Part shown: piece after piece, positions 48,267 to 60,641 of the stretch
How the letters are laid out: each line of letters opens with the position of its first letter
Position numbering within the stretch: position 1 is the first letter of the stretch
Assembly: GCA_005281725.1 (NCBI GenBank)
Contig: SSBO01000010.1
Location: 124,001-188,000, forward strand
Reading direction: 5' to 3'
Origin: Wuchereria bancrofti
Taxonomy: Eukaryota; Nematoda; Chromadorea; Rhabditida; Onchocercidae
DNA: 64,000 nucleotides
Notes under the pieces: generated by a model
The model's input: only the letters and a program-made list of their open reading frames with translations
What the model was told of the DNA's origin: nothing
Database searches by the model: none
Program-made: the position numbers and the translations under genes

Positions 48267-49540
48267 GTACCGGTATCTTTTGAAATTAGAAGAAAAAGAA
48301 GAGAAAAAAAGAAAGAAAAAAAAAAAGCAAAAGATTAGGTTAATGGAACATTAACATTTATATTAGGAAATAATGATTTATCACTATGGGAAGTAAATTT
48401 TTTTTTTGCTTTTATACTTTTTATTTTTTAGTATTTGTTTTTTAGAAATATTTCATTAAATTGTTATTAAATTGAAATCATCTCTTTTTTTTTCTTGTTC
48501 ACATCACCATATTATATGCTTGATATTTATGTAAAATTAAATTTTGCAAACAATTTTTTTTTCTCCCTCTCTTTTTTTTCGTCTAACAGATTAAATTCAA
48601 TCAAATTTAGCTGATAGCTTTGCATCAATAAATGAATACCGGAAATTCGGAATAAATAGCAGGAAAAAAAATATATATGTGATTCATTCAATGCATGGAA
48701 AATGAATGTGATATTATCAGAGAGTTATCACATGAATATTTATTTCGAATTCAAATATTTGTGTATTTCAAATTCAAATATTTTTATATCTATCATATGA
48801 ATATTCATTTCTAATTCAAATATTTGTATATTTTTCTCATAATAAACCTATTAGTTGTTTTTGAGTTAAAATTTTAATCATTCACTGCTAGAAATCTTTT
48901 ATCTCGCAGATATTTTCTTATCATATTTAGAGATTTTTAATGCAGAATGTTATCACTTTCTTATCATTCTGTCATTACTTGTAGTATCTCTCATATTATT
49001 ATTATTATTATAATGAATGTTGCTTTTTGCTTCTTTTTTTTCCTTTTTCATTAAATTTCAGTATTACTTTTGAATTCCTCTTTTAATATTTATGATATCA
49101 TTCATTTCTTTAGTTAATCTGCTTTTGTTTTTTTCTCTCTTCTCTCTCTTCCTTTTTTTCTCTCTCTCTCCCTCTCTGTCTCCATCTATTTTAACATTCA
49201 TTTAATTAACACTTCCTATTCTCTAGAATTATTGATTATCATTAAATCTAAATCATTGTAACAATTTGAAATGTCGCAAAATTGTCATATTGTTAAACTA
49301 TCATTTATCAATTTTTATTGATTAAAATTTTAACAACTTTTTCATAAAATAAGCAATAAAAAAATTTCAGTTAATGAAAAATTATAAAACGTTGAAATGT
49401 ATAGTTAGAAATGATGATAATTTCTTATCACAAATTCATTGCAATGTAATTGTTATCACTTTAAAAAAATATACGTTGCTAATTTAAATGGAATAATATG
49501 TTTAATTAAATGCTTATTTTTCAGAAAGTTCCCTCATCAC

Positions 49541-49548
49541 AAATAATA

Positions 49549-49646
<98 letters not shown>

Positions 49647-49661
49647 TAATAATAATAATAA
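49541..49661 (+). repeat. AAT trinucleotide microsatellite
   Basis: About 120 bp of (AAT)n with one interruption (aattaat near 49645). It ends at an N at 49662, so the junction with the next repeat is not assured. Confidence 0.95.
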
Positions 49662-49662
49662 N

Positions 49663-49880
49663 TTCAATTCATTCAATTCATTCAATTCATTCAATTCATT
49701 AAATTCATTCAATTCATTCAATTCATTCAATTCATTCAATTCATTCAATTCATTCAATTCATTCAATTCATTCAATTCATTCAATTCATTCAATTCATTC
49801 AATTCATTCAATTCATTCAATTCATTCAATTCATTCAATTCATTCAATTCATTCATTCATTCATTCATTCATTCATTCAA
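49663..49880 (+). repeat. 9-bp TTCAATTCA satellite merging into (TTCA)n
   Basis: About 20 units of TTCAATTCA, with one variant (cattaaattcatt at about 49698), followed by TTCA tetramers from about 49850. Its core resembles the reverse complement of the TGAA array at 3588. Confidence 0.93.
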
Positions 49881-52177
49881 TTTCTCGTTATTTCTTTCTT
49901 TCATACTTTTGTTCACCTTTTCATCTCCTGAACGATGAACAATGAATTGAGTAAGAATGATGGGAATGTTATGCTTAATTCATATTTATTTTCCATATCA
50001 CATTCATTTAAATATACATGGATATCATTATTGTGCACAAAATAAGTTTACAACATGAAGAGCTAAATAATATATGCAAAAATAGCAATAGTAATTGCTG
50101 TTAAAATGGTTAAAAGGTCAAACAAGGTGAAGTAAATTATATTAGCCATTTTGTTTAAGGATATTTGATGGTCCTTATCTTTCTATCCCTCAACCTCTTT
50201 TTAACCTTAGTTCTATCCTTCTTAATGTCCAATTTCTTCTTCCTCTTCTTCGTCCATCATCAAGCGGTCATTGCATTTAACAATCAACAACAGCCGCTCA
50301 TCAAATTATGCTATTTGCTATCATCGTCCGACAATTGACGGTGACCTATTCACAAACAAACAACAATAATATATATATATGGACGGTTGACATACGTTAA
50401 TTGTTATTCTCAGTCATCATTTGAGTAGCCAGGACAACAACCTTCTTGTCATAGCAATAATAACAACACAACAACCTGTCGATTCATCCTAACTTATCTT
50501 ATTCCTTTATCGATATTCCTCTAACTTCTATTTACCAATTCATTGCATTGTTTATTTTACATTTCAATTGTTCACTATTTGAACGCCATAGTTACAATAT
50601 ACAACTTCAAATATTCGGTACTCCTTATCTGTGTTTTAAAAAAAACATAAAATAACAAAATTTAAATTCCTAATTTACAATAAAACAATCAAATAATTTT
50701 TAATTTTAAAATAAACCTTTAAAAAAAACGAAAAACAAATAAAGAAACAATAAATTTGAAAGATGTAATCTGAGACTGAATTAATCAAATAATTTTTAAA
50801 ATTTAAAATAGAAAAGGAAAGAAAAAAAATTGGAACTGCTTGAAATCCTTATCACTTATTTAACAAATAAAAATGTAAATTGATACTTTTTGAGTGACAA
50901 GAAATATTTGTGAGAATATGGAAAGAATCACACCTTTTACTTATTTATTCTTCTTTTTTTTTAGTGAGGGAGAACGAGACGAAAAAAAAGATCGAAAAAA
51001 CAAGTTTTCTTTTTCTTCTTCCACTTTTTTTCTTTTTTATTTCGGGTAGGAAGTAATTGGAGATATATAACATTTTAGAAGCTATGCAGAATTTGCCACT
51101 AATTATAACATCAAATTGCCAATTTATTTTATCTCTTTCTACCTTTCTCCCAAAAAATATTAATTGCACAGTAATAAAGGCTCATTGTATTTGCATTACT
51201 TTCAGCATGCTAAAAATGCATATTTTTATATGTTGATGCTACCAAAATTTCATCAAAATGTAAACCATTCATTAACATTAAGTTAACATTCATTTTTTTA
51301 TTTTTTTGTTGAGTTAATTGGTATAATTTTGAAAATTTGAAAAAACAAGTTATAAAGAAAAGAAATTTTAGCATTAGTTATGTATAATTATATTAATTTA
51401 GCTTAAGATAATGTTTGGTATTTTGATTAATTGGCATAACCTTGAAGTTTTTTTTTAAATAAATTATAGAGAAGACGAAATTTGGTATTAATTGTATATG
51501 ATTATTTTAGTTCATAAAAAAAATGATTAAAAAATTGTCTTCTCATACTTTTGGCACCCTTAAAAGATAAGAAAAAAATATTAAAATATTAAAACAGTTA
51601 TCCTCAATTTTAACAAATTTAAATAATTAAAGTTTTTTCTTTCCAATAAATTAAATTAAATTAGACTCGGTTGAAGTGAACTAAATGGGCAAGATGAAAT
51701 TGAAATGTATTAAACTAGTTTGACAATTATAAATAGAGATATCATAATTCAAATATCGAAAATATCAAATGCAGGTCAAGGATTATTTCTTTTGAGGAGA
51801 AAAATGAAAGTTCATTAAAAAGTAAAATTTGTAACAGAAATGCATTCGTTTGCATATTATCGAAAATAAAATTAGATCGTGGGGAAATTTAACATTGAAA
51901 AATTCGAAATCAAAGGAAGAAAAGATGGATGTGACAGCATATACACATTACTGCTAATTTACCTGAAATGCAAAAAAAAAAGAAAGGAGTAAGAAGAGAA
52001 AAACGGTTTAATATATCCTGGTATTTCGAGTTCCGGGCCAACTCATTCTCGAAAAAATTGCAGTTTTTTTTTTGATATTATTATTATTATTCATTATTAA
52101 TATTGTTATTATTATTAATTATTGCTATTTTTTTGATATTATTGTTATTATTACTACTGTTATTATTATTATTATTA

Positions 52178-52209
<32 letters not shown>

Positions 52210-52778
52210 GATTACTATTATCATCACTAATATTAATTATTATTATTGTATTTATTATTTTCCATTCTTAACTTACAAATATCATTATGGTTATCAACCA
52301 CTCCTTTTGCCATTCTTATCATAATTATCATTATCATAATCGTTGCAAATTGCTATTGTTTTTATCATTACCATCATCATTACTATCTATTATTTTCATC
52401 ATTAAATCACCGAAATTATGAAAGTGAACAAATAGAATTAATTTAAAATTTAGCAAAAAAAAAGTTCCATTACATTGCATTTTTTAAAAGAAATCTGAAA
52501 AAAATGAAGGAAAATATATATATTTCCATCAGTATTTGATATTACTTTTCACGTTTTTACCCGTAATATTTGATATGATTAGTTTTAATTTTGCAATATA
52601 TGTTAATTGGTTATTGAAAAGAAATGTTTTTACCGAGAATGATAATTTCTTATTGTTATTTTGATTGTTTGTTATTATCATTTTATCAGAATATGTTTTC
52701 GATCCGTTTAATTATTTTAAGAAATGTTCTCTTCGTTTATCATTTAAGATTATATAGTTTTAGGATTTAAACATTTTA

Positions 52779-55700
52779 ATGCCGAAACGGATTGATAAGT
52801 TAACAGGATTGATAACTCACCAAGATGATAATGGATTATTATATGTATTTGTTCCAGGTTTCTTTTTTCTTCTTATCATCATCTTTTTCACGAATTAGTT
52901 TTTCTAACTTTTGTATAAATATTGAAAATCATTGATAACTTTGAATAAAAGGATAACGAGTTAATTTCCATATAACAAAAATTGTTATTGCTTGGTTAAT
53001 TAATTGCAGCAAAATTTTTGTTACAAATTTTTCAATGAAGAAAATTTTTTTGGCAAATATTTTGCTTTTTCTTCTTTGTTTGTAGGGAAACATCCTGATT
53101 TGGTAATTGATCAAAGGAAAACACTGAATGATGAACAATGTTTTCATATTGGTGATTTTATATCTTTCATCAATGTTAATGATTCCATTACATCACCAAC
53201 TCGGATAAAAAATTTGTTCGAAACACGTTTTGTGAACAATCGTTTACAGGTATAAGTTATTGTCATTACTTGTTAAATGCAAACATTCATTTAGTTAATT
53301 ATTTGAGATTTATATTTTTAACATTACTACTAAATGAATATAATATATTTTTATCAATGTATTTGAAATTTTTTTGTTATAAATCATTTATAAATGATGT
53401 GTACTCGTAAAATTATTAGCATGCATGCAACCATTCATCTTGAAATAATTTCTTTGATTATTTCAGGTGAAAGTTCTGGTGGCATTTCCTCCAGGACAAC
53501 TCTCTGAACGAGCCAATTTCACCACATTTACTAACAAAATGCTTGCTTGGTCTCCGGACTTTGCATTTATTGGTTGTTCGTTTGATGTCGTAAAAAAACT
53601 GCGCGAAAATCAGATGTATAGCGCTTGGATTGAAAGGTATATATGCTTTGGAGATTAGTAATATCTTTCTTATTGTTTCGTGTTCGAAAGATTTGATATG
53701 AAATTAATAGATTTATTTTCGAACACTGTAATAAACCATATTTGATTTTTGCTGATGAATTTCATCTGCAACTGTCATTTTATTTGGTATTTGTCAAAAA
53801 AAAAGGTCTGCTGTGAAATTTTTGATGGCTAAATGAAATTGAGATTTAGTAGTTTTATTTTATTGATTAGGATAACAATACTCATTTTGATTTTTCTATT
53901 CAAAGCCACAAAGAGAAACACTGAACGTACAAAGCTAAGGAATTGATAGTATTTGGTTACTGCAAATCAAAAACGAAAAGAAAAAAAAAATGAAATTAAG
54001 GTTCAACTTGGTTGGTTTTTATTTTGGCTAATCTATTTTATTATAGAGTTCCACAAATGATCGAAAGTATTGCTGGTATATTCGTATCGTGGCAAATAGT
54101 GGACGATATTTTCGATGAATGTTGTGAACAAAGTAAACAACTTATCATGAAAGCGGTTAGTTTGCATTTGTTTAAGTTATTATTATTTACCAATATAATT
54201 TTAAAATGTTTTAATTTCTTTTTTTTAAATGTTTTGTTGATAATATCTTGAATGTTATTCTTTTACATACCTTTTTTCGATTTAAAATCATAAATCGATG
54301 TTATTTTCCTTGTATTTCTCTTACAATCATCAATAATTACTGTGATATTTAAGTTGAAGTTCAATAAAAATTTATCCTGTATTTTAGCCATGGAATCATA
54401 AAAAAAACACTCGGCTTTCCAGAATTTTATCTTATTCTGATTGTTCGCAACAAATGAAGCAAAAAGCATCTCACAGTTCACGTCATTTCTTTGCATCATT
54501 GAAAAAAGTTTCTTTTTTTTTTTTCAACCTTTAAAAATTATTCGTAGCAATATTCGACAATAGTTTAATCAGTAAATGATTTTGAGTAAAGCTCTCCAAT
54601 AGCACCAATGTTAGTCTGTTTTATTAAATTTTACTGCCGTTATGCCATGTTTTTTGGCTGGTTGGTTACAATGGATTAGTTTCCGGATTCTTTATATACT
54701 AAATTTAAAATGTAAATGAAATGAATTATTGCAGTACACTGATAATTACGAAGGCTTAGTGATAGCGGTACATGATTCAAGCGCAAAAGTATGGTCTTTA
54801 GCAATACCAGATAGTGAGATTGTATTTTTTCTGGGTGCTCGTAAAGGGATGAAAGTTGGTGATTGGGTTCAATTTAATTGCACGTAAGTGTATTTACAAT
54901 TTGTTTCTCATCTCGTTATTACAATATTTTTATGAATCACTATGATTTCGATGGTTTGTGTTTTACGTTTGAACGTTTTATTGAAACGAAATGACTTGTA
55001 ATATTTTAGAAGTTATCAGCTAATATAGCGTAAATGATCCGTATATCTAGCATATAAGTGGTTAGAATCGTAAATTTCTTCCGAGAGATTATTACGTACT
55101 ATTTGTTTACGTGCTATTATATTGTAATGAGAAGGGAATTAGACGTAATGTTTATTTTTTTGTAATATATATAAATATTTATTTTTGTAATTTAGAATCT
55201 GTAATGAAATAAAAATTGCTTTTCAGACCATCTAGATGTCCTTATCTTAACTGTCATTTACAAGGGAAGAAATTTGAAATAATTGAACCAGTACTTCCAG
55301 CAAAAGCCTTCAATAACACAGTTCAAGTTAATTTTACTGTTAAGAATTAAAGATTATGGAGCAAATAGTTCCTTTTTTTTTCTTTTTTTTTGCTTTCATT
55401 TTATTAAATTGGAAAATTCTAAATTGTTTATCAGAGGTGAAGATTACTAATACGTCTTCTCATATTTATTACTTCAATCATTGTTTGTTTCTGATGAATT
55501 GAATGAAATAATTTGACAATTCTCATTCATTGTTAGCTTCTTTCAAAGTCAACAAAAATAATAATAATAGAAATAAAAAAAAAAAAAACTCGTCTTTTAA
55601 ATAATCAAATATATTGCTAATGATATTTGGTTACTTAAAGACTTAAAATTTTTGTTAGGTAGAAATTACGACGACTATTGCGATTGATAATTTAAAATAT

Positions 55701-58541
55701 TATCCAACTGGTGAAGTAACTCTTGAAACTGAAATACTTGGACCGGTGGAATTCAGTCCAAACAGATTTCGACAAGATTACTGCAATCGATGTTTGTCTT
55801 TGTTTATTTGCAAAATAATAGCATCTGAACGAACTGATGCTGTTTGGCATGTATTTAGTGTGATAAATGAGGTCTGTTCATTTTTTCTTTTAATTTAAAC
55901 TTTTCTTTTTTTTTTTTTTCTTGTACTTTTTCTACTGCGACTGTTCAGTTTTTTATTATTAAATTTCATACGCGAAAAAAAAATTTGCTAATTTGATAGG
56001 AATTTTTTTCCATAAATCAAATTTTGACCATATATTTTTTCTCTGAATCTTTATCATTCATTGAGGCAATTATTGGTCAGAAAAAAAAAAACAATCATAT
56101 TCTGTGCTATAAATGTTTTATAGATCAAGTGAAGATGAGCAGTTATTGGAGTAAGCAAAGTTATTAGATATTTTTGTTGACTATAATAGTTTTTTTTTTT
56201 TGGTTTTAAAGAGGAAATGAAATGAAAATTATCTAAAAGTTTATTTGAAAAGATTGATTAGGAATTGATAAAGTTTATAATATATACATTCTGCTAAGTT
56301 AAGTTAATTTATAGGGATGTGTAGAATTCATGGAACATTCAGATTCGATTAGCAATTTTTCAAATACAAATGTTAATACTTCTGAGGAATTTGCATCCAT
56401 GGAAAATGATAAATGCAATGCAAAAGTTGAAATAAATGATAATTATTGTTTCACTGTAAGTTTTTTTTTCCCTATTTATTATTAAACTTTGTTTCAAACA
56501 AATATTGGAACATTAGACAATGTTAAACAATCGGCACATTAATACAATGTATACTGATCCGAAAAATGATAATGACAATTTGTTAGTTTGCATTATATTA
56601 GTTTTTTGATCAAGCACTGAAACATTTGGTGTAAAAATGCTGTAATCTTGCATTCAATTCATTTTGCATTGTCAAATTGATGATTTTGGTTGTTTATTTT
56701 CATCCATTAATATTTCGTAATGTAATTTTGCTTTTCAGAGATTTCTATGTTTATTCATTCTTTCTCACTATCTGTAATTATCTATCATTAATCAGTAATT
56801 AATCATCTATTAATCGTTTCAAAAATATTAGAAATTTGTTTCTTTTTTTTTCTCTCTTTTTTAACTTCCTTCCATTCTTGATTTTGAAGAGTTGATTTTT
56901 TCAAAAGATCTCACTTCAATTTCATTATAAACTTTCAATCATTTATCAGTAATCAGAAATTTCTATTACATATATTTATTCATTCTTTAGCACTATCAAT
57001 AATCACTTCTCAAATGCTATAGTAAATTAGCTGTATAGATTTTTCCTACAGCAGTTAATGTTTATATGATGATAATATTTTGCATTATCAGTCAACTTTA
57101 TCATTATGTTTGATTATTGATTTCAGGAAAGTAGACAACAACGATCAGATTTTCCATCCGATTTACCGGGAACTTTTCAAAAGGTAAATTAATTAATCAC
57201 CCACTCTGCTAACGATGTAGTTTCAAAAGAAAAGAGTATGAGATAGAGTTAAAAAATTAAAAATTTTTAGATCCCGTATCCTATTAGTGTTTTTCAATAA
57301 TGATTATGTTTCAGGAAATTGACGATAGCTTTTATTCGGGTTAGTTTCTTGTTCTACAAAAAAAAAAAGAAAAAAATTATACTTAACCCTAAAAGATGTT
57401 TCTATGTTAGATACAAGGTGAAAAAAAAGACAACATTGGAAGTGAAATTCATGATGAGACATTAATAGGAGATTTAAAATTGACATTAACCAATATATAT
57501 ATATAAAGAATTATTTGAGGTTTTGGTTAAATAAACATATGGAAGTTTTCATATATCAGGAAAATTCCTGGATGAAATCTAAAATTAGTCTTTTAGACTT
57601 TTCTTATAATAATGATGATATGAAAGAGGAAGAAGAATATGATCCATTGAAAGAGCCAGCTTTTGGCACTGTAAAGCCTAATGTTCTTCAGTTTAATTCG
57701 ACGAAATATAGCAATGGCAGTGATGAATTTGACATGCGAGGTTTTTCTCTTTTCATTTATAAATTTCATACTTTTAATTGATTAATTTGCATTTCAATTC
57801 AATTTGTTCGAGTGTTATGATGGATAAAACAATTTAAAATAGTAGTAGTGAAAGATATTCCGAGAAGATGTTGCGTTAAATATTCTTGGATTTGAATAAC
57901 TTTTTCACAAAACTTAAACAAAATGAAGCAAACTTATGCAAATATTTGTCTTTCAATAAAAATTTGTCTCAAAAAGGAAGCTATTGAGTGGAGAAGAATA
58001 AAATTAAAAATTTTCATCGAATATGTATATTATTTTGAGCTAAAAATTGTTGTACGCTAATATAATTTTGTACTGTAAAAGTTAAAATTTTTATTGGAAT
58101 TTACCAGATTTCTGTCGAATCGGATTTTTTTTTTTTGGAATTAAGATAAATTCTTGGATAGCTTTTTAGATAAATATTCCTTTTTAACAATAATGTATTT
58201 TATTTACTGCTTTTATTATAGGCAATTCTAGCACTGGGCTAAATGAGAAAAGCTTTGAAGTTAGTGAATCTGAAGAGTTGAATAATCGAGCAACAAAATA
58301 TTGGTTACAAGCATGGAAAATACCGGAAATTCGTCGACAAATTGAGAAGGCAGATAGAATGTATTTTTTTATCATAACATCTTAAATTAGCTTAATTAAT
58401 TGGCTTAATTAATCTTTCATTTAGTTTAAAAATGCTAATTTAATTTATAGATTGTATGCAAACATTATGCAAATGATGTCGGATCTCAGTGCAAGGAAGA
58501 CTAATAAAGATAGTTGGAAGAAGTTCTCTGATCATTGTTAG
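52779..58541 (+). CDS. unrecognised nematode protein with two GD-containing repeat units
   Basis: Supported exons: 52779-52857, 53086-53249, 53467-53636, 54047-54155, 54735-54883, 55227-55326, 55659-55871, 56315-56455, 57127-57183, 57560-57740, 58222-58360, 58451-58541. Phases agree, giving 530 aa. The 5'UTR follows an acceptor at 52763 (atagttttag). I do not recognise it. Two segments look homologous to each other: residues about 9-53 (GLITHQDDNGLLYVFVPG ... CFHIGDFISF) and about 182-223 (GLVIAVHDSSAKVWSLAIPD ... GMKVGDWVQF). Both are short beta-rich units ending in a hydrophobic-x-GD-aromatic motif, reminiscent of OB-like folds; that is inference. No signal peptide or TM segment. The C-terminal third is acidic and Asn/Ser-rich, ending in a helical stretch (IRRQIEKADRILYANIMQMM). 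An additional 25-nt exon (57315-57339) is possible but unresolved. Confidence 0.75.
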
Positions 58542-59299
58542 AGGTGATAGCTTGATTATCATAATTTAAATCTTGATTATTTGTAAAATAAAAAAAAGAA
58601 AAATTTTTTAAGCAACTGAACAAAAGTTAATGATTCATTCTTTTTAAAGTTTATCTGTTAAATCCTACTATGACATGATTCTCTTTTACATCATTTTCAT
58701 CACTTTTGTCAACTTAAGCTTGTCAAATTTAAATTAGAAATTAATAATAAATTTTATCTGGAATTTGTTTTAATTAGCATTATTGATTCCTCATTTTTCA
58801 ATTGTTTCGTGATTTTTTGCTGAATTAGTAAAAAGTTTGTTCATTTTATGTTTTTTGATTTTGATGTTATCTCGATAGCATGGCAATCAGGACGTTATGT
58901 ATCATGAAATTTTGTACTATAACAGTTGTTTATTTTAACTTTTATGAAATTACTTAATTCAATTGAAGTGTGTTTGTATTGTTTGTTTGTTCATTGGAGT
59001 TTCTAATAAAAATTCTTATTAATAATAATATAAAAATATTACAATTTTCATATTTATTATGCATATATTGTTAATTGTGTTTTTTTTTCTTTCATTCGTT
59101 GCATTCTGAAATCTATGATGTTTTTTAAACAAATTAACTCTAGTAATTAAGTAATTATGCAATCAATATAAAATAAGCAAAGAACAAGGAGTAGTAGTAT
59201 AATTCTGTTTAAACATAGAAAAACATTATGGAAATATATGTTATGCTAAACAAATAATTATCCATGAAAATTTCGATTTGTACTTCATTTTTTTTTCTC
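58542..59299. other. convergent spacer between the unrecognised gene and flp-6
   Basis: About 760 bp, AT-rich, presumably the two 3'UTRs. No exon seen. Confidence 0.55.
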
Positions 59300-60641
59300 T
59301 TAACGACCAAATCTGAAATATGTTTAAATATATTAGTCAAAATAATATAGAAATATCTAAAAAAGATTAATTCCATCAAAATGATTCATTTTAGTTAACA
59401 AAATTTTGTTTTTTTTTTTTCTTTATTTTTAAACGAAATGAAAGAAAAGTGCTATTTTTTTTAATACAATTTTAGGTATATTTTTTTTTTTTTGATATTT
59501 TTTGCTGATTATTTACAAAAAGATAATGGATTCAGTAATAATTATTATAACATTTTTATCATGATAAGATAGTAATGATTATAAGATTCTCGCAGATTAA
59601 CGCATAGTTTTTATTTTGTCATTAAATGTTAGATATTACTTTTCATTTTTTTTCAATAAAATGTATCATATTAAAGAAGAAAATGATGAAAAGAGAGCTG
59701 AAAGAAAAAACTAATTCTTTTTCAGTTTTTAAACTTTTTTTCATCTAATTTTATTTAGCTAAATTTTTCTCAAATATTCTCACAGTTTCAAATTACTATT
59801 TTTCATCTTATAATAAATGAAAAAAAAAAATACCGCATATATGCTGATTTTCTCTTAACATAATCGTTGAAATCTACATAACGTTTTCCAAATCTGAAAT
59901 TTTTCATAGTAAATTAGAAGAAAATGCTAATCATAATTGAATTTAATTTTAAAAATTAAGCAAACGAAAAGAAAAAGTCTAAAAAATAAATAAAATTTAA
60001 AAAAAGGAAAAAAAAAAACCTCATGTATGCACTCTTTCGTTTCTCACTCAAATGTGGTTCAGTTTCTAGAATAGCAGGATAGGATCGTCCGAAGCGCATA
60101 TAGCTTGATTTTCGTTTATCCATAGCTTGGTCTAAAAATTTAAACATTAATTAATTAGTTAATTAATTAATGAATAATTTGAATAATTCTACAATTTAAA
60201 AAAAAAAAACAAACTGCGCTGCTCTTTTTTTCTTTAAGTTGAAAATAGTTTTTTTATTAAAACAAAACGAATGAAAGAAAAGAAAAAAAAGTGAAAATTA
60301 ACTAGAGCTGCTCTCTAAAAATTTATCTTATCATTAATTAATTAATTAATTAATAATTTAAATTCTACAATTAAAGAAACAAAATAAACTATGCTGCTCC
60401 TTTTTTTCTTGTTTTTTTTTTTTAAATCAAAAATTGTTTTTTATTAAAATGAAAAGAAAAAAAAAAAAGATGAAAATTAACCAGCACAAATATTAAAAGT
60501 TGGATTAAGATTGCACAATGTTTGAATTTCTCGATCAACATTTTCGGGATCATTTTCATACATTTCTAAACATTTCACTACTTCCACACCATCATAAATT
60601 ATCATCATCATTACCATCAATAATGCTAGTACAGATGGCAT
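59300..60641 (-). CDS. flp-6: FMRFamide-like neuropeptide precursor, FLP-6 type
   Basis: Four exons: 60482-60641, 60020-60131, 59834-59893, 59300-59312. Total 114 aa plus TAA, all phases fit. The N-terminus MPSVLALLMVMMMIIYDG is a hydrophobic signal peptide. A propeptide with two cysteines follows (TLCNLNPTFNICA). Then come three peptides flanked by basic cleavage sites: KR-KSSYMRFG-R, KR-KSAYMRFG-KR and KR-KSAYMRFG-R-stop. The Gly is the amide donor. KSAYMRFamide is the C. elegans FLP-6 peptide; C. elegans has more copies. Each of the two 3' introns splits the Arg codon of an MRF motif in phase 2, so the Phe-Gly-Arg/Lys end of each peptide lies in the next exon. The last exon codes only for the end of R, then FGR and stop. 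The message 5' end follows an acceptor at 60680-60681 (ttttttttag), consistent with trans-splicing. Peptides are secreted from neurons. Confidence 0.96.

Larger units (their letters stand above)
46374..52778. other. long repeat-rich noncoding region
   Basis: About 6.4 kb without a supported exon. It holds the 17-bp CACCGGTAA minisatellite, a pyrimidine/purine tract, long poly-A runs (48191-48219, 48239-48264), an AAT microsatellite, a 9-bp TTCAATTCA satellite, and TTA-rich DNA (52080-52260). The stretch 50160-50480 is less AT-rich than its surroundings but has no open frame. Confidence 0.6.

Noticed and set aside
49510..49938. Ile-rich then Phe-Asn-Ser-rich frame, and Asn-Glu-Leu frame on minus
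   Set aside because: AAT and TTCAATTCA satellites read as codons, joined across an unknown base.
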